Positions 19,020-26,797 of a DNA stretch of 64,000 nt are shown here, piece by piece (position 1 is the stretch's first letter; every line of letters starts with the position of its first letter). This DNA comes from Hyphomicrobiales bacterium (GTDB taxonomy: Bacteria; Pseudomonadota; Alphaproteobacteria; Rhizobiales; Beijerinckiaceae): assembly GCA_930633525.1 (NCBI GenBank), contig CAKNFP010000002.1:124001-188000 (forward strand), in the 5' to 3' direction. The notes beneath the pieces were generated by a model, which had not been told where the DNA came from, ran no database searches, and saw only the letters and a list, made by a program, of their open reading frames with translations. The translations under genes were made by a program, and so were the position numbers.

Positions 19020-19844
19020 CTATACCCTCAGCTCGCGCGCTACGCGCTGTAGCAGCCCAAGCGTGCGCTGCAGATCGACAGGCTCCTCGCCCATCCGCTG
19101 GATATACGGGCAGGTCAGTACAGCGATCGCGTGACCTTCCGTTGAAAGGATGGGCACGCTGATATCGCTCACACCGAATATCTGCTGGCTCTTGTCGATG
19201 CGATAGCCAGCCTGGTGATATTCGGCCAGCACCGGTTCAAGCTGGCGAAGCGCCTGCTCCTTTTCCGTCCCCCTCCAGTGGGCAAAAAGCTCAGATCGGG
19301 ATTGGTCATCCTGAAAGGCAAGGAAAAGCTGGCCGGAACTCGTCGCCAGCAGATCGATCGGGGTGCCGACGCGAACGGTGAACACCCAGTCGCCCGACGC
19401 GGCTGCATTGGCCACGACGACGGCGGCATCACGCTCGCGCACCACGAGATGGCACGATTGGCCGGCCTCCACGGCGAAAGTGTCCATCATGGGCACCGCG
19501 CGTGACGTGAGGCGTCGCAATGGCGGATGGTGCTGGCCAAGCACGAATAGTTTCATGCTCAGGGAGAACCGATCCCCCTCGGCCGATCGGTAGACATATC
19601 CGCGCGCGACCAGCCGCTCGAGCATCCGATAGATTTCACTCGCGCCGCGGCCCAGCTCCTTTACGATTTCCGCGCGGGTCAGGGCGTCGGAGCGCGCTGC
19701 CAGCAGTTCCAGAATGTCGAGGCCCTTGTCGAGCGCCGGAGCGCGATAGAGCTCCTCGCGGCCCATCGTCTTGGTCAAATCGTCCGTAGCGCTCGTCAAT
19801 CCACAATCCCCCCTTCGCGCAGTGGCGCGGTCTTTTATTGACAT
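19020..19844 (-). CDS. IclR-family transcriptional regulator of fucD
   Basis: An IclR protein of up to 274 residues. The winged-helix domain (about 35-95: APALDKGLDILELLAARSDALTRAEIVKELGRGASEIYRMLERL) is followed by an effector domain (MDTFAVEAGQSCHLVVRERD, RVGTPIDLLATSSGQLFLAF). The ATG at 19844 lacks a ribosome site and lies inside a palindrome. An ATG at 19766 (MGREELYRAP) would also give a complete HTH domain, so the start is uncertain. The gene diverges from the L-fuconate dehydratase gene, and the shared intergenic holds a -35 box overlapping an inverted repeat, which suggests repression and autoregulation. Confidence 0.87.
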   Translation of the reverse strand: MSIKDRATARRGDCGLTSATDDLTKTMGREELYRAPALDKGLDILELLAARSDALTRAEIVKELGRGASEIYRMLERLVARGYVYRSAEGDRFSLSMKLFVLGQHHPPLRRLTSRAVPMMDTFAVEAGQSCHLVVRERDAAVVVANAAASGDWVFTVRVGTPIDLLATSSGQLFLAFQDDQSRSELFAHWRGTEKEQALRQLEPVLAEYHQAGYRIDKSQQIFGVSDISVPILSTEGHAIAVLTCPYIQRMGEEPVDLQRTLGLLQRVARELRV

Positions 19845-19866
19845 ATGAATACAATGTTCATATTTG
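19838..19866 (+). promoter_or_regulatory. Promoter with overlapping operator for fucD
   Basis: A consensus -35 TTGACA (19838-19843) is followed after 17 bases by TATTTG (19861-19866). Between and across them ATATGAA (19843-19849) and TTCATAT (19857-19863) form a perfect inverted repeat with a 7-base spacer. A bound dimer would block the plus-strand promoter and cover the 5' end of the divergent IclR gene. The leader to the fucD ATG would be about 165 bases. Confidence 0.55.
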
Positions 19867-20037
19867 ATCCGTCAACGACGACGATGCGTGATTGTCAGGG
19901 AGGCGGTACTGTGCACCTGAGCGAGAAGCGCGTTTTCATCATCGCGATGCCGTCTGTCAGGGCGCGGTTGATGATGGTCGGGAGCCTTGTTTTGCGTGCG
20001 TGATCGGCGTGCCCGGCGCCGCATCGGAGAACTCGTC

Positions 20038-21315
20038 ATGACCAAGATCGTCGACATCGAGGTGATCGATCTTCGCTTTCCGACCTCCCAGCATCTCGAC
20101 GGGTCGGATGCGATGAACCCGGATCCGGATTATTCGGCAGCTTACGTTATTCTTAAGACGGACCAGCCCGAGCTCCAGGGCCACGGGCTGACGTTCACGA
20201 TCGGCCGGGGTAACGAGATTTGCTGTGCCGCCATCAAGGCAATGGCACATCTCGTCGTTGGATTGTCGCTTGAAGATGTGCGCGCGGATCTCGGCGCTTT
20301 CTGGCGTCACGTCACATCCGACAGCCAGCTGCGCTGGATCGGCCCGGACAAGGGCGCTATCCATCTCGCAACGGGCGCGGTGGTCAATGCGGTGTGGGAT
20401 CTGCTCGCCAAGATGGCGGGCAAGCCGGTCTGGCGTCTCGTCAGCGATATGACACCGGAAGAATTCGTCAGGGCAATCGATTTCCGCTACCTCACCGATT
20501 GCATCACGGCCGACGAAGCCTTGGCCATGCTTCGCGAGAAGGAAGTTGGCAAAGCCGAGCGGATCGCTGTTCTGGAGCGTGAGGGCTACCCCTGCTACAC
20601 CACTTCGGCTGGCTGGCTCGGCTATGACGACGACAAGCTGCGGCGGTTGTGCCAGGAGGCCGTCGACCAGGGCTTCAACCACGTGAAGCTGAAGGTCGGG
20701 CGGGACCTCGAGGATGACAAACGTCGCCTGCGCATCGCGCGGGAGGTCATCGGACCGGACCGGCAACTGATGATCGATGCCAACCAGGTCTGGGAGGTCG
20801 GCGAGGCTATCGAACACGTGCGCCAGTTGGCTTTTGCCGAGCCCTGGTTCATCGAGGAGCCGACAAGCCCAGACGATATTGAGGGCCACCGGAAAATTCG
20901 CGAAGGCGTCGAGCCGGTCAAGGTCGCGACCGGCGAAATGTGCCAAAACCGCATCATGTTCAAACAGTTCATCATGCGTGGCGCAATCGATGTCGTGCAG
21001 ATAGACTCCTGCCGTCTCGGCGGGGTCAACGAAATCCTGGCTATTCTGCTGATGGCCGCCAAATATGGCTTGCCCGTTTGTCCGCACGCGGGCGGTGTCG
21101 GCTTGTGTGAATATGTCCAGCACTTGTCGATGATCGACTTCGTCTGTGTCTCCGGCACCCGCGAGGGTCGCGTCATTGAATATGTCGATCATCTGCACGA
21201 GCACTTCAAGGAGCCATGCGTCATTCGTGACGCCGCTTATATGCCGCCGAAGGCGCCCGGCTTCTCGATCGAAATGAAGCCTGCCAGCCTGAAGGACTAT
21301 CGTTTTGGAGCCTGA
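20038..21315 (+). CDS. fucD: L-fuconate dehydratase (enolase superfamily)
   Basis: A 425-residue enolase-superfamily protein very like bacterial FucD and human ENOSF1 along its whole length. Segments such as FPTSQHLDGSDAMNPDPDYSAAYV, SDSQLRWIGPDKGAIHLATGA and EYVDHLHEHFK agree. The catalytic set is in place: K217/K219 (KLK), metal ligands D247, E273 and E300 (IDANQ, IEEP, ATGE), D323, and H350 in CPHAGGVGLCE. It dehydrates L-fuconate to 2-keto-3-deoxy-L-fuconate, a step in L-fucose oxidation. The ATG at 20038 has GGAGA upstream. The gene lies downstream of an IclR-type operator and upstream of a sugar-acid MFS carrier, so the pair may import and dehydrate an aldonate. Confidence 0.9.
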   Translation: MTKIVDIEVIDLRFPTSQHLDGSDAMNPDPDYSAAYVILKTDQPELQGHGLTFTIGRGNEICCAAIKAMAHLVVGLSLEDVRADLGAFWRHVTSDSQLRWIGPDKGAIHLATGAVVNAVWDLLAKMAGKPVWRLVSDMTPEEFVRAIDFRYLTDCITADEALAMLREKEVGKAERIAVLEREGYPCYTTSAGWLGYDDDKLRRLCQEAVDQGFNHVKLKVGRDLEDDKRRLRIAREVIGPDRQLMIDANQVWEVGEAIEHVRQLAFAEPWFIEEPTSPDDIEGHRKIREGVEPVKVATGEMCQNRIMFKQFIMRGAIDVVQIDSCRLGGVNEILAILLMAAKYGLPVCPHAGGVGLCEYVQHLSMIDFVCVSGTREGRVIEYVDHLHEHFKEPCVIRDAAYMPPKAPGFSIEMKPASLKDYRFGA

Positions 21316-21446
21316 TGGCTTCCGCCAGATACATTTCTAGCCTTCGAGCCACATCAATTCCCTCGTTGCAAGACATCGCGCGTGATCGGCATGGACTGGT
21401 CACGCAGAGCTGTCGAGGGTCTAGGAAATACTCAAGGGAGCTTCCC

Positions 21447-22787
21447 ATGAAGCATGTCGCACCCACCAGGGGCAGCGCCAAAGCGCCGGTCGGCGCCACA
21501 AAGATACGCTACGTCATGTTGACGCTGTGTTTCTTTGGGCTCGTCATCAACTATCTCGACAGGGCCAACATGAGTGTGGCCTTGCCCTATATCGACGCTG
21601 AGCTCCAGCTCAACCTCTCGAATACGGAAAAAGGCCTGATCCTCGGGGCGTTCTTCTGGGCCTACGACGGTATGATGCTACTGGCCGGCTGGTTCACGGA
21701 CAAGGTCGGGTCACGCCGGGCCTTCACCCTCGCGGCCATCTGGTGGTCGATCTTCACCGCGCTGACGCCTCTCGCCCGCGGCTTCTGGGGGTTCTTCGGC
21801 TTCCGCTTCATGCTAGGGGCCGGCGAGGCACCGGCCTATCCCAGTGCCACGAAGGCGGCCTCGCGCTGGTTCCCGGTGGGAGAGCGTGCATTCGCGACCG
21901 CGGTAATCGATTCCGGTTCGCGCGTCGGCACGGTGTTGTCGCTTCCGATCGTGACGAGCCTGATTGCCTTGACCACCTGGCATTATTCCTTCGTCGTGCT
22001 GGGTGTGGTTGGTCTCGTTTGGGCGGGTGTGTGGTATTGGTATTATCGCGATCCCACCGAGCATTCCGCGGCCAATGATCTGGAGCGCCAGTATATCGCG
22101 GAGAACGGCAGTCGCACGGAGGCCAATGACGACAGCGAGGCCGTCAAGATCCGCTGGTCGCAACTGTTCCGCTACCGCACGGTCTGGGGGATGATGCTCG
22201 GCTTCTTCTGCCTGAACTTCGTCATCTATTTCTTCCTGACGTGGTTTCCCGACTATCTCAGGAACGCCCGGGGGCTCAACCTGACGCAACTTGGCACGTT
22301 GGGCATGCTGCCGGGGCTCGCCGCGGTCGTGACAGCGTGGACCGCCGGTGCCTACGCCGATCGCCTCATCCGTGGCGGTGCGAATGTCACCGTGGTGCGC
22401 AAAGTCGTTATGGTGGGCGGGCTCCTGGGTGGAGCGGCCATCCTGCCGGCCGCTTTTGCGTCCTCGATCTATATGGCCCTGTTCTTTCTCGCCATTTCCT
22501 ACAGCAGCCTTGCTGTCGCCGCGACAGGCATCTGGTCGCTGCCAGCCGACGTGGCGCCAAGCTCGCACCATGTCGCTTCGATCGGCGGTATCCAGAACTT
22601 CGCGTCAAATATTGCCGGCATTGTCAGTCCCTTCATGTTCGGCTTCCTGCTCGACAAGTTCCATGGCGATTACACGCCGTCCTTCGCGGTGGCGGCGGGC
22701 TTTGCAGTTCTCGGGGCGTTCTCCTACGCCTTTATCGTCGGCCGGGCCGAGCCGCTGCCGATCCTTCCCAGCACGGCTCGCGGTTGA
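21447..22787 (+). CDS. MFS transporter, anion:cation symporter type (sugar acids)
   Basis: A 446-residue 12-helix permease. RYVMLTLCFFGLVINYLDRANMSVALPYI is the ACS-family signature seen in glucarate and hexuronate carriers. GWFTDKVGSRRAF is the loop 2-3 motif, and the second half is IRWSQLFRYRTVWGMMLGFFC onward. The ATG at 21447 with GGGAG upstream is preferred over the open frame back to 21315. It follows fucD by 131 bases and is likely cotranscribed, delivering an aldonate such as L-fuconate or galactonate. Substrate assignment is contextual. Confidence 0.88.
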   Translation: MKHVAPTRGSAKAPVGATKIRYVMLTLCFFGLVINYLDRANMSVALPYIDAELQLNLSNTEKGLILGAFFWAYDGMMLLAGWFTDKVGSRRAFTLAAIWWSIFTALTPLARGFWGFFGFRFMLGAGEAPAYPSATKAASRWFPVGERAFATAVIDSGSRVGTVLSLPIVTSLIALTTWHYSFVVLGVVGLVWAGVWYWYYRDPTEHSAANDLERQYIAENGSRTEANDDSEAVKIRWSQLFRYRTVWGMMLGFFCLNFVIYFFLTWFPDYLRNARGLNLTQLGTLGMLPGLAAVVTAWTAGAYADRLIRGGANVTVVRKVVMVGGLLGGAAILPAAFASSIYMALFFLAISYSSLAVAATGIWSLPADVAPSSHHVASIGGIQNFASNIAGIVSPFMFGFLLDKFHGDYTPSFAVAAGFAVLGAFSYAFIVGRAEPLPILPSTARG

Positions 22788-22791
22788 GGGA

Positions 22792-22820
22792 CCTTGCGGA
22801 ACCTCAAGGGTTCCGCAAGG
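22792..22820 (+). terminator. Perfect 12-bp hairpin after the MFS gene
   Basis: CCTTGCGGAACC and GGTTCCGCAAGG pair perfectly around a 5-base loop, starting 5 bases after the transporter stop codon. No T-run follows, so termination may be Rho-assisted, or the hairpin may protect the 3' end. It marks the end of the fucD-MFS transcript. Of the remaining sequence to 23059, only the prpF promoter and operators are recognisable. Confidence 0.65.
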
Positions 22821-22985
22821 GGGATGGGCCTGCAATGGAGCAGGCCGGCGAGGAGAGCCGCCGCCCGGGCTCTTCAAATTCGAAAGCCGCGCGCCGCGTC
22901 ACAGTTCTGTGGCGCGGCGCGATGCGTATCATGTCGGCCGGCAGGACGACGCGATAGCATCCTGGCAAGGCGGTTGCTGATCAAA

Positions 22986-23017
22986 GAGTCGACAAAATCT
23001 GCGATATTCCCTATCAA
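22986..23017 (+). promoter_or_regulatory. Promoter of the prpF-like gene with degenerate GntR site
   Basis: TCGACA (22989-22994), a 17-base spacer and TATCAA (23012-23017) form a plausible sigma-70 promoter. GAGTCGACAA (22986-22995) overlaps the -35 and fits eight of ten positions of the TTGTNNACAA pattern found at the other sites in this cluster, so repressor binding here would block RNA polymerase. Confidence 0.45.
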
Positions 23018-23047
23018 TGATGATGGTTGGCATGTTTTTGAAGGCAT

Positions 23048-23057
23048 TTGTAGACAA
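23048..23057. promoter_or_regulatory. TTGTAGACAA operator at the prpF start
   Basis: A perfect TTGTNNACAA element ends 2 bases before the prpF ATG. It is shared with the sites upstream of prpD. It occupies the ribosome-binding position, and no good Shine-Dalgarno is visible between it and the ATG. Confidence 0.6.
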
Positions 23058-23059
23058 TT

Positions 23060-24196
23060 ATGGCCGCTCCCATTTCCCTGCCTGTCGCCTTCATGCGCGG
23101 TGGTACAAGCAAGGCGCTGGTTTTTCACGCGCGTGATCTGCCGCCGCTTCATTCCGACGGTCAACGCGCGGCCTGGTCGGATGTCTTTCTGAGAGCGCTC
23201 GGGAGCCCGGATCCCAACGGCCGGCAGCTCAATGGTATGGGCGGAGGGCTATCGTCGCTCTCGAAGGTGGCTGTCGTTGGCCCCGCGACCCGCGCTGATG
23301 CTGATGTCGACTACACATTCGCGCAGGTTGGCATAGGGGATACGGCGGTCGGTTATCGCGGCAACTGCGGCAATATTTCCGCTGCAATCGGCCCGTTTGC
23401 TGTCGATGAAGGCTTGATCGCTCCACACAAGGGAAGGGCGACGGTTCGCATCCACAACACCAATACAGGAAAGATCATCGTTGCAGACTTCGAGGTTCTA
23501 GACGGTCGCGCGGCGATCGAGGGGGACTTCGCGATACAGGGCGTGTCAGGTACCGGCGCACCTATCAGGCTTGCCTTTCAACAGCCGGGCGGCGCCGCAA
23601 CGGGCAGGCTCTTTCCGACAGGCGAGGCTGTCGATCGGCTCGACATTTCCGGGTATCCTCGTTTGCCGGTAACACTGCTCGACGTCTCGAACCCCGTGGT
23701 TTTCGTTGCGGCGACCGAACTGGGGCTGAGGGGAGATGAGGCCCCCGCGGATCTAGCCGCGAACGCCTCTCTAATCCAGACATTCGAGGATATTCGCAGC
23801 GCCGCGGCCGTTGCCATGGGGCTGGTCCCGTCAGAGGTCGAAGCACGGACCAAGTTGAAAAATCTTCCGCTTGTCGCGCTGCTGTCCAGACCTTCCGATG
23901 AGTCATGCGATATCGTGACCCGCATGGTCTCGACGGGCCAGCCGCACAAGGCGACACCGCTGACAGGTGCGATGTGCCTTGCTGCCGCGGTCAAGCTTCC
24001 CGGCACGATCGCGCATCAACTGGCGCGGATATCAGAGCCGGGCGCTGATGTACGGATCGCCCACGCGTCCGGGATATTGCCGGTATCAGCCACTGTGAGA
24101 AAGCAGGACAACACCTTCGAAGTTACCGAGGCTGTCGTCTATCGTACCGCACGGCGTCTTATGGATGGGCGCGTTTATCTCGCGCCCTCACACTGA
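23060..24196 (+). CDS. PrpF-family isomerase (aconitate/methylitaconate isomerase-like)
   Basis: A 378-residue PrpF-fold protein. FMRGGTSKALVFHARDLP at the N-terminus, GMGGGLSSLSKVAVV (about 59), YRGNCGNISAAIGPFAV (about 98, with the conserved Cys) and the C-terminal ASGILPVSATVRKQ are family blocks. PrpF proteins shift double bonds in unsaturated tricarboxylates: trans-2-methylaconitate, 4-oxalomesaconate or 3-methylitaconate. Here no AcnD is adjacent, so the classic 2-methylcitrate role is not assured. The start lacks a clear ribosome site and sits on a GntR-type operator. It is convergent with gntR and belongs to the regulon containing the PrpD-like and PrpB-like genes. Confidence 0.85.
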   Translation: MAAPISLPVAFMRGGTSKALVFHARDLPPLHSDGQRAAWSDVFLRALGSPDPNGRQLNGMGGGLSSLSKVAVVGPATRADADVDYTFAQVGIGDTAVGYRGNCGNISAAIGPFAVDEGLIAPHKGRATVRIHNTNTGKIIVADFEVLDGRAAIEGDFAIQGVSGTGAPIRLAFQQPGGAATGRLFPTGEAVDRLDISGYPRLPVTLLDVSNPVVFVAATELGLRGDEAPADLAANASLIQTFEDIRSAAAVAMGLVPSEVEARTKLKNLPLVALLSRPSDESCDIVTRMVSTGQPHKATPLTGAMCLAAAVKLPGTIAHQLARISEPGADVRIAHASGILPVSATVRKQDNTFEVTEAVVYRTARRLMDGRVYLAPSH

Positions 24197-24207
24197 CGCT
24201 CTCCACA

Positions 24208-24948
24208 TCAGCTCTTGCGACGTCGACGTGTCGACACGCTCGCCGCCTCTTGTTCCTCACGGGCCCGCAGCGCCTTCTCCATGTTGGCGCGTGAGGCTTG
24301 GATATGCCTGCGCATCAACATTTCCGCCAGATCCGCGTCACGATCAGCAATCGCGGCGGCGATACGCTGGTGTTCGATGAAGGCGCGCTGTGCTCGGCCG
24401 CTGACGATGGCGTGCTGAAAGCGATAAAGGCGGATCAACTGGTAGTATTCGTCGCACAAGAGATGAAAGAGGCTCGAACTCCCACTATAGCGCACGATTG
24501 CGAAATGAAAGTCCTCGTCAGCGCCATTCTGAACATAGCCCCTTGAACCTAGATTGAGCTGTGTTTCATGCGCTTGCAGCATTGTGTAGAGTTCGTCGAC
24601 TTGGGCATCGGTGATCCGTCCGGCTGCCTCGCGTGCCGCCAAGCCCTCAAGGACCTCGCGGATGGCGAAAGTCTCACTCATCATTTCTTGGGTTATAGTC
24701 ACCACGCGCGCGCCGAGGCGCGGCGAGCGGGTGACGAGGCGTCGCTCTTCCAGCCGCCTGATTGCCTCGCGGAGCGGCCCGCGACTGACGCCGAGACGGC
24801 GTGAAAGATCCGGCTCGCTCAGCTTCGCGCCAGGTTTGATCTCCCCCCGCACGATCGCGTCACTGATCTGGCGGAAGGCGCGATCGGACAATGTTTGCTC
24901 ATCGCCTTCGGTGCCTTCCAGAATGGTTCTGCCCACGGTGTCGTTCAT
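24208..24948 (-). CDS. GntR-family (FCD) transcriptional regulator
   Basis: A 246-residue regulator. The GntR winged helix spans about residues 20-85 (LSDRAFRQISDAIVRGEIKPGAKLSEPDLSRRLGVSRGPLREAIRRLEE). The FCD effector domain follows (about 95-220), with FAIREVLEGLAAREAAGR and metal-type acid/His positions DEDFHFAIVRYSGS. A basic tail RRRRKS ends the protein. It lies between prpF and prpD. An ATGTCGACAA site is 29 bases upstream of its own start, and TTGTNNACAA sites mark both neighbours. It is almost certainly the local repressor, sensing an organic acid of the pathway. Confidence 0.9.
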   Translation of the reverse strand: MNDTVGRTILEGTEGDEQTLSDRAFRQISDAIVRGEIKPGAKLSEPDLSRRLGVSRGPLREAIRRLEERRLVTRSPRLGARVVTITQEMMSETFAIREVLEGLAAREAAGRITDAQVDELYTMLQAHETQLNLGSRGYVQNGADEDFHFAIVRYSGSSSLFHLLCDEYYQLIRLYRFQHAIVSGRAQRAFIEHQRIAAAIADRDADLAEMLMRRHIQASRANMEKALRAREEQEAASVSTRRRRKS

Positions 24949-24976
24949 GCCGGGAATTTAAGGGAAACCCCAGAAG

Positions 24977-24986
24977 ATGTCGACAA
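24977..24986. promoter_or_regulatory. ATGTCGACAA operator upstream of gntR
   Basis: Matches TTGTNNACAA at nine of ten positions with a TGTCGACA palindromic core. On the minus strand it overlaps a TTGTCG -35-like hexamer, spaced 17 bases from a CCTTAA-like -10, so it suggests autoregulation of the GntR gene. Confidence 0.5.
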
Positions 24987-25014
24987 CGCGACGGTCGCAA
25001 CCTGCGATGCGAAA

Positions 25015-25024
25015 TTGTTGACAA
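25015..25024. promoter_or_regulatory. TTGTTGACAA operator, prpD promoter (distal copy)
   Basis: A perfect TTGTNNACAA element containing a TTGACA -35 hexamer. An identical 10-mer occurs 63 bases downstream. It lies between gntR and prpD. Confidence 0.6.
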
Positions 25025-25077
25025 AAATGCTGACACATCCTGTTCAATGGTCGGAACTGCGGAGATTCTGGCAATAT

Positions 25078-25087
25078 TTGTTGACAA
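25078..25087. promoter_or_regulatory. TTGTTGACAA operator, prpD promoter (proximal copy)
   Basis: The second identical TTGTTGACAA, also containing TTGACA, 75 bases upstream of the chosen prpD start. The 63-base centre-to-centre distance is six helical turns, which would allow two dimers on one face of the DNA. Confidence 0.6.
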
Positions 25088-25161
25088 AATAGCCCGATCT
25101 CCGGAAGGTAGGGCGCATAAGTGATAAAACTCCGCCAATGAGCGGGAGGAGGCGCCCGGAC

Positions 25162-26682
25162 ATGAAGTCGCATAAAGTTCGAGTATTTAGGAGCGCGGAG
25201 ACGCCGGTTAGGCAGAATCTCTTGGCCTGGAAGCTCGCCGAGGTTGCGCTCGACGATGCGCCGCTCGATCGCGATGTTGTCGACATGATCGTCAATCGTG
25301 TCATTGACAACACGGGCGTAGCGATTGCCGGAATAGCGCGCCGCCCCGTTGCCAATGCACGCGCGCAGGCGGTGTGTCATCCCCACGCCGGCGGCGCGAC
25401 CGTCTACGGCCTCCCGCGAGACCAGCGCGTCTCGGCGGAATGGGCCGCATGGGCCAATTGCACCGCTGTTCGGGAACTCGACTTTCACGACACGTTCCTC
25501 GCCGAGGATATGAACCATCCGGGAGACATGATTCCCGCCGTGTTGGCTGTCGGGCAGCAGATCGGCGCGACGGGTGCGGATCTCATCCGCGGATTGGCGG
25601 CGTCCTATGAGATATGCGGAGATCTGACCAAGGGCATCTGCCTGCACAAGCACCGGATCGACCATCTGACTCATATCGGAGCGGGCATGGTTGCTGGTAT
25701 CGGCGCCATGATGCGCCTGCCGACCGAGGTCCTCTACCAAGCTATCAACCACATCGTCCATGCGAGCGTTACGACGCGGCAGTCCCGCAAGGGCGAGATT
25801 TCCACCTGGAAGGCCAATGCACCCGGCCACACGGGAAAGCTCGCCGTGGAGGCGATCGACCGGGCCATGCGCGGTGAAACCGCTCCAGCGCCGATCTATG
25901 AGGGCGATGACAGTATCATCGCCTGGCTTTTGAAGGGGCCGGATGCTGAGTACGATGTGCCGCTGCCCGAAAAGGGCGAGCCGAAGCGGGCTATTCTTGA
26001 GACATACACCAAGGCCTATTCAGCTGAGATCCAGGCCCAGGCGCTGATCGACCTCGCGTTTCGTATGCGCCAGCGCATTCCGGATCTTGGCGCCGTACGC
26101 TCCATCGTCATTCACACGAGCCATCATACCCATCGCATCATCGGCAATGGTTCGGAGGATCCCCAGAAGTACAATCCGGAAGCAAGCCGCGAAACACTCG
26201 ACCACAGCGCCATGTATATCTTCTCCGTGGCCCTTGAGGATGGCGTGTGGGATCACATCACGAGCTACACGCCAGAACGCGCCGGACGTCCCGATACGGT
26301 CGCACTCTGGCGGAAGATCAGCACGGTCGAGGATGCGGAGTGGACCGCGCTTTATCACCACGCTGACCCGGCGAAAAGAGCTTTCGGCGGTCGCGCTGTC
26401 ATCACGCTTGTCGATGGGACGGTGATCGAGGATGCGCTCAATGTCGCGGATGCGCATCCATCGGGCGCCCGGCCATTCGGGCGCGAGGACTATGTCGCGA
26501 AATTCCGGGCGCTCGCTGCGCTGATGGCGACGGAGACCGAGATCGATCGCTTCCTGTCACAGGCCTTGAGCTTGCCGGACCTGCCCGCTGGCAAGCTCGT
26601 CGAACTGACTCTCGAGATCGAGGCATCGCGTCGCGAACCCCCGGGATTGAAGCGCGGCCTGTTCGAGATGTCCTCGCTTTGA
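25162..26682 (+). CDS. MmgE/PrpD-family dehydratase (2-methylcitrate dehydratase-like)
   Basis: A 506-residue MmgE/PrpD protein. RVIDNTGVAIAGIARRPVANARAQ (about 45), VRELDFHDTFLAEDMNHPGDMIPAVLAVGQQ (about 107, the family's conserved D/H region) and STWKANAPGHTGKLAVEA are recognisable. The ATG at 25162 follows GGGAGGAGG by 9 bases and is preferred to 25138. Family members dehydrate 2-methylcitrate, and the fold is shared with cis-aconitate decarboxylase, so the substrate is a citrate-like acid. It is expressed from a promoter with two GntR-type operators. Downstream are an ABC importer and a PrpB-like lyase. Confidence 0.85.
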   Translation: MKSHKVRVFRSAETPVRQNLLAWKLAEVALDDAPLDRDVVDMIVNRVIDNTGVAIAGIARRPVANARAQAVCHPHAGGATVYGLPRDQRVSAEWAAWANCTAVRELDFHDTFLAEDMNHPGDMIPAVLAVGQQIGATGADLIRGLAASYEICGDLTKGICLHKHRIDHLTHIGAGMVAGIGAMMRLPTEVLYQAINHIVHASVTTRQSRKGEISTWKANAPGHTGKLAVEAIDRAMRGETAPAPIYEGDDSIIAWLLKGPDAEYDVPLPEKGEPKRAILETYTKAYSAEIQAQALIDLAFRMRQRIPDLGAVRSIVIHTSHHTHRIIGNGSEDPQKYNPEASRETLDHSAMYIFSVALEDGVWDHITSYTPERAGRPDTVALWRKISTVEDAEWTALYHHADPAKRAFGGRAVITLVDGTVIEDALNVADAHPSGARPFGREDYVAKFRALAALMATETEIDRFLSQALSLPDLPAGKLVELTLEIEASRREPPGLKRGLFEMSSL

Positions 26683-26758
26683 AGCATAGCGGTCCGGCTG
26701 GTTGGGAGGCCCGCCGGATCGCCCGTTCAAATCAAGACAAGAACACCGTCCATAGAAA

Positions 26759-26770
26759 ATGTCCGGACAT
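26759..26770. promoter_or_regulatory. ATGTCCGGACAT palindrome upstream of the importer
   Basis: A perfect 12-bp palindrome lies 28 bases upstream of the substrate-binding-protein ATG. It differs from the TTGTNNACAA sites by wider half-site spacing. It could be another operator or chance in GC-rich DNA. Confidence 0.3.
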
Positions 26771-26797
26771 ATCCGGTAATAACATGAGGAGGAAAAC

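Noticed and set aside
19957..21204. 415-codon frame opposite fucD
   Set aside because: Asp/His/Arg-rich shadow of a gene with full catalytic residues on the plus strand.
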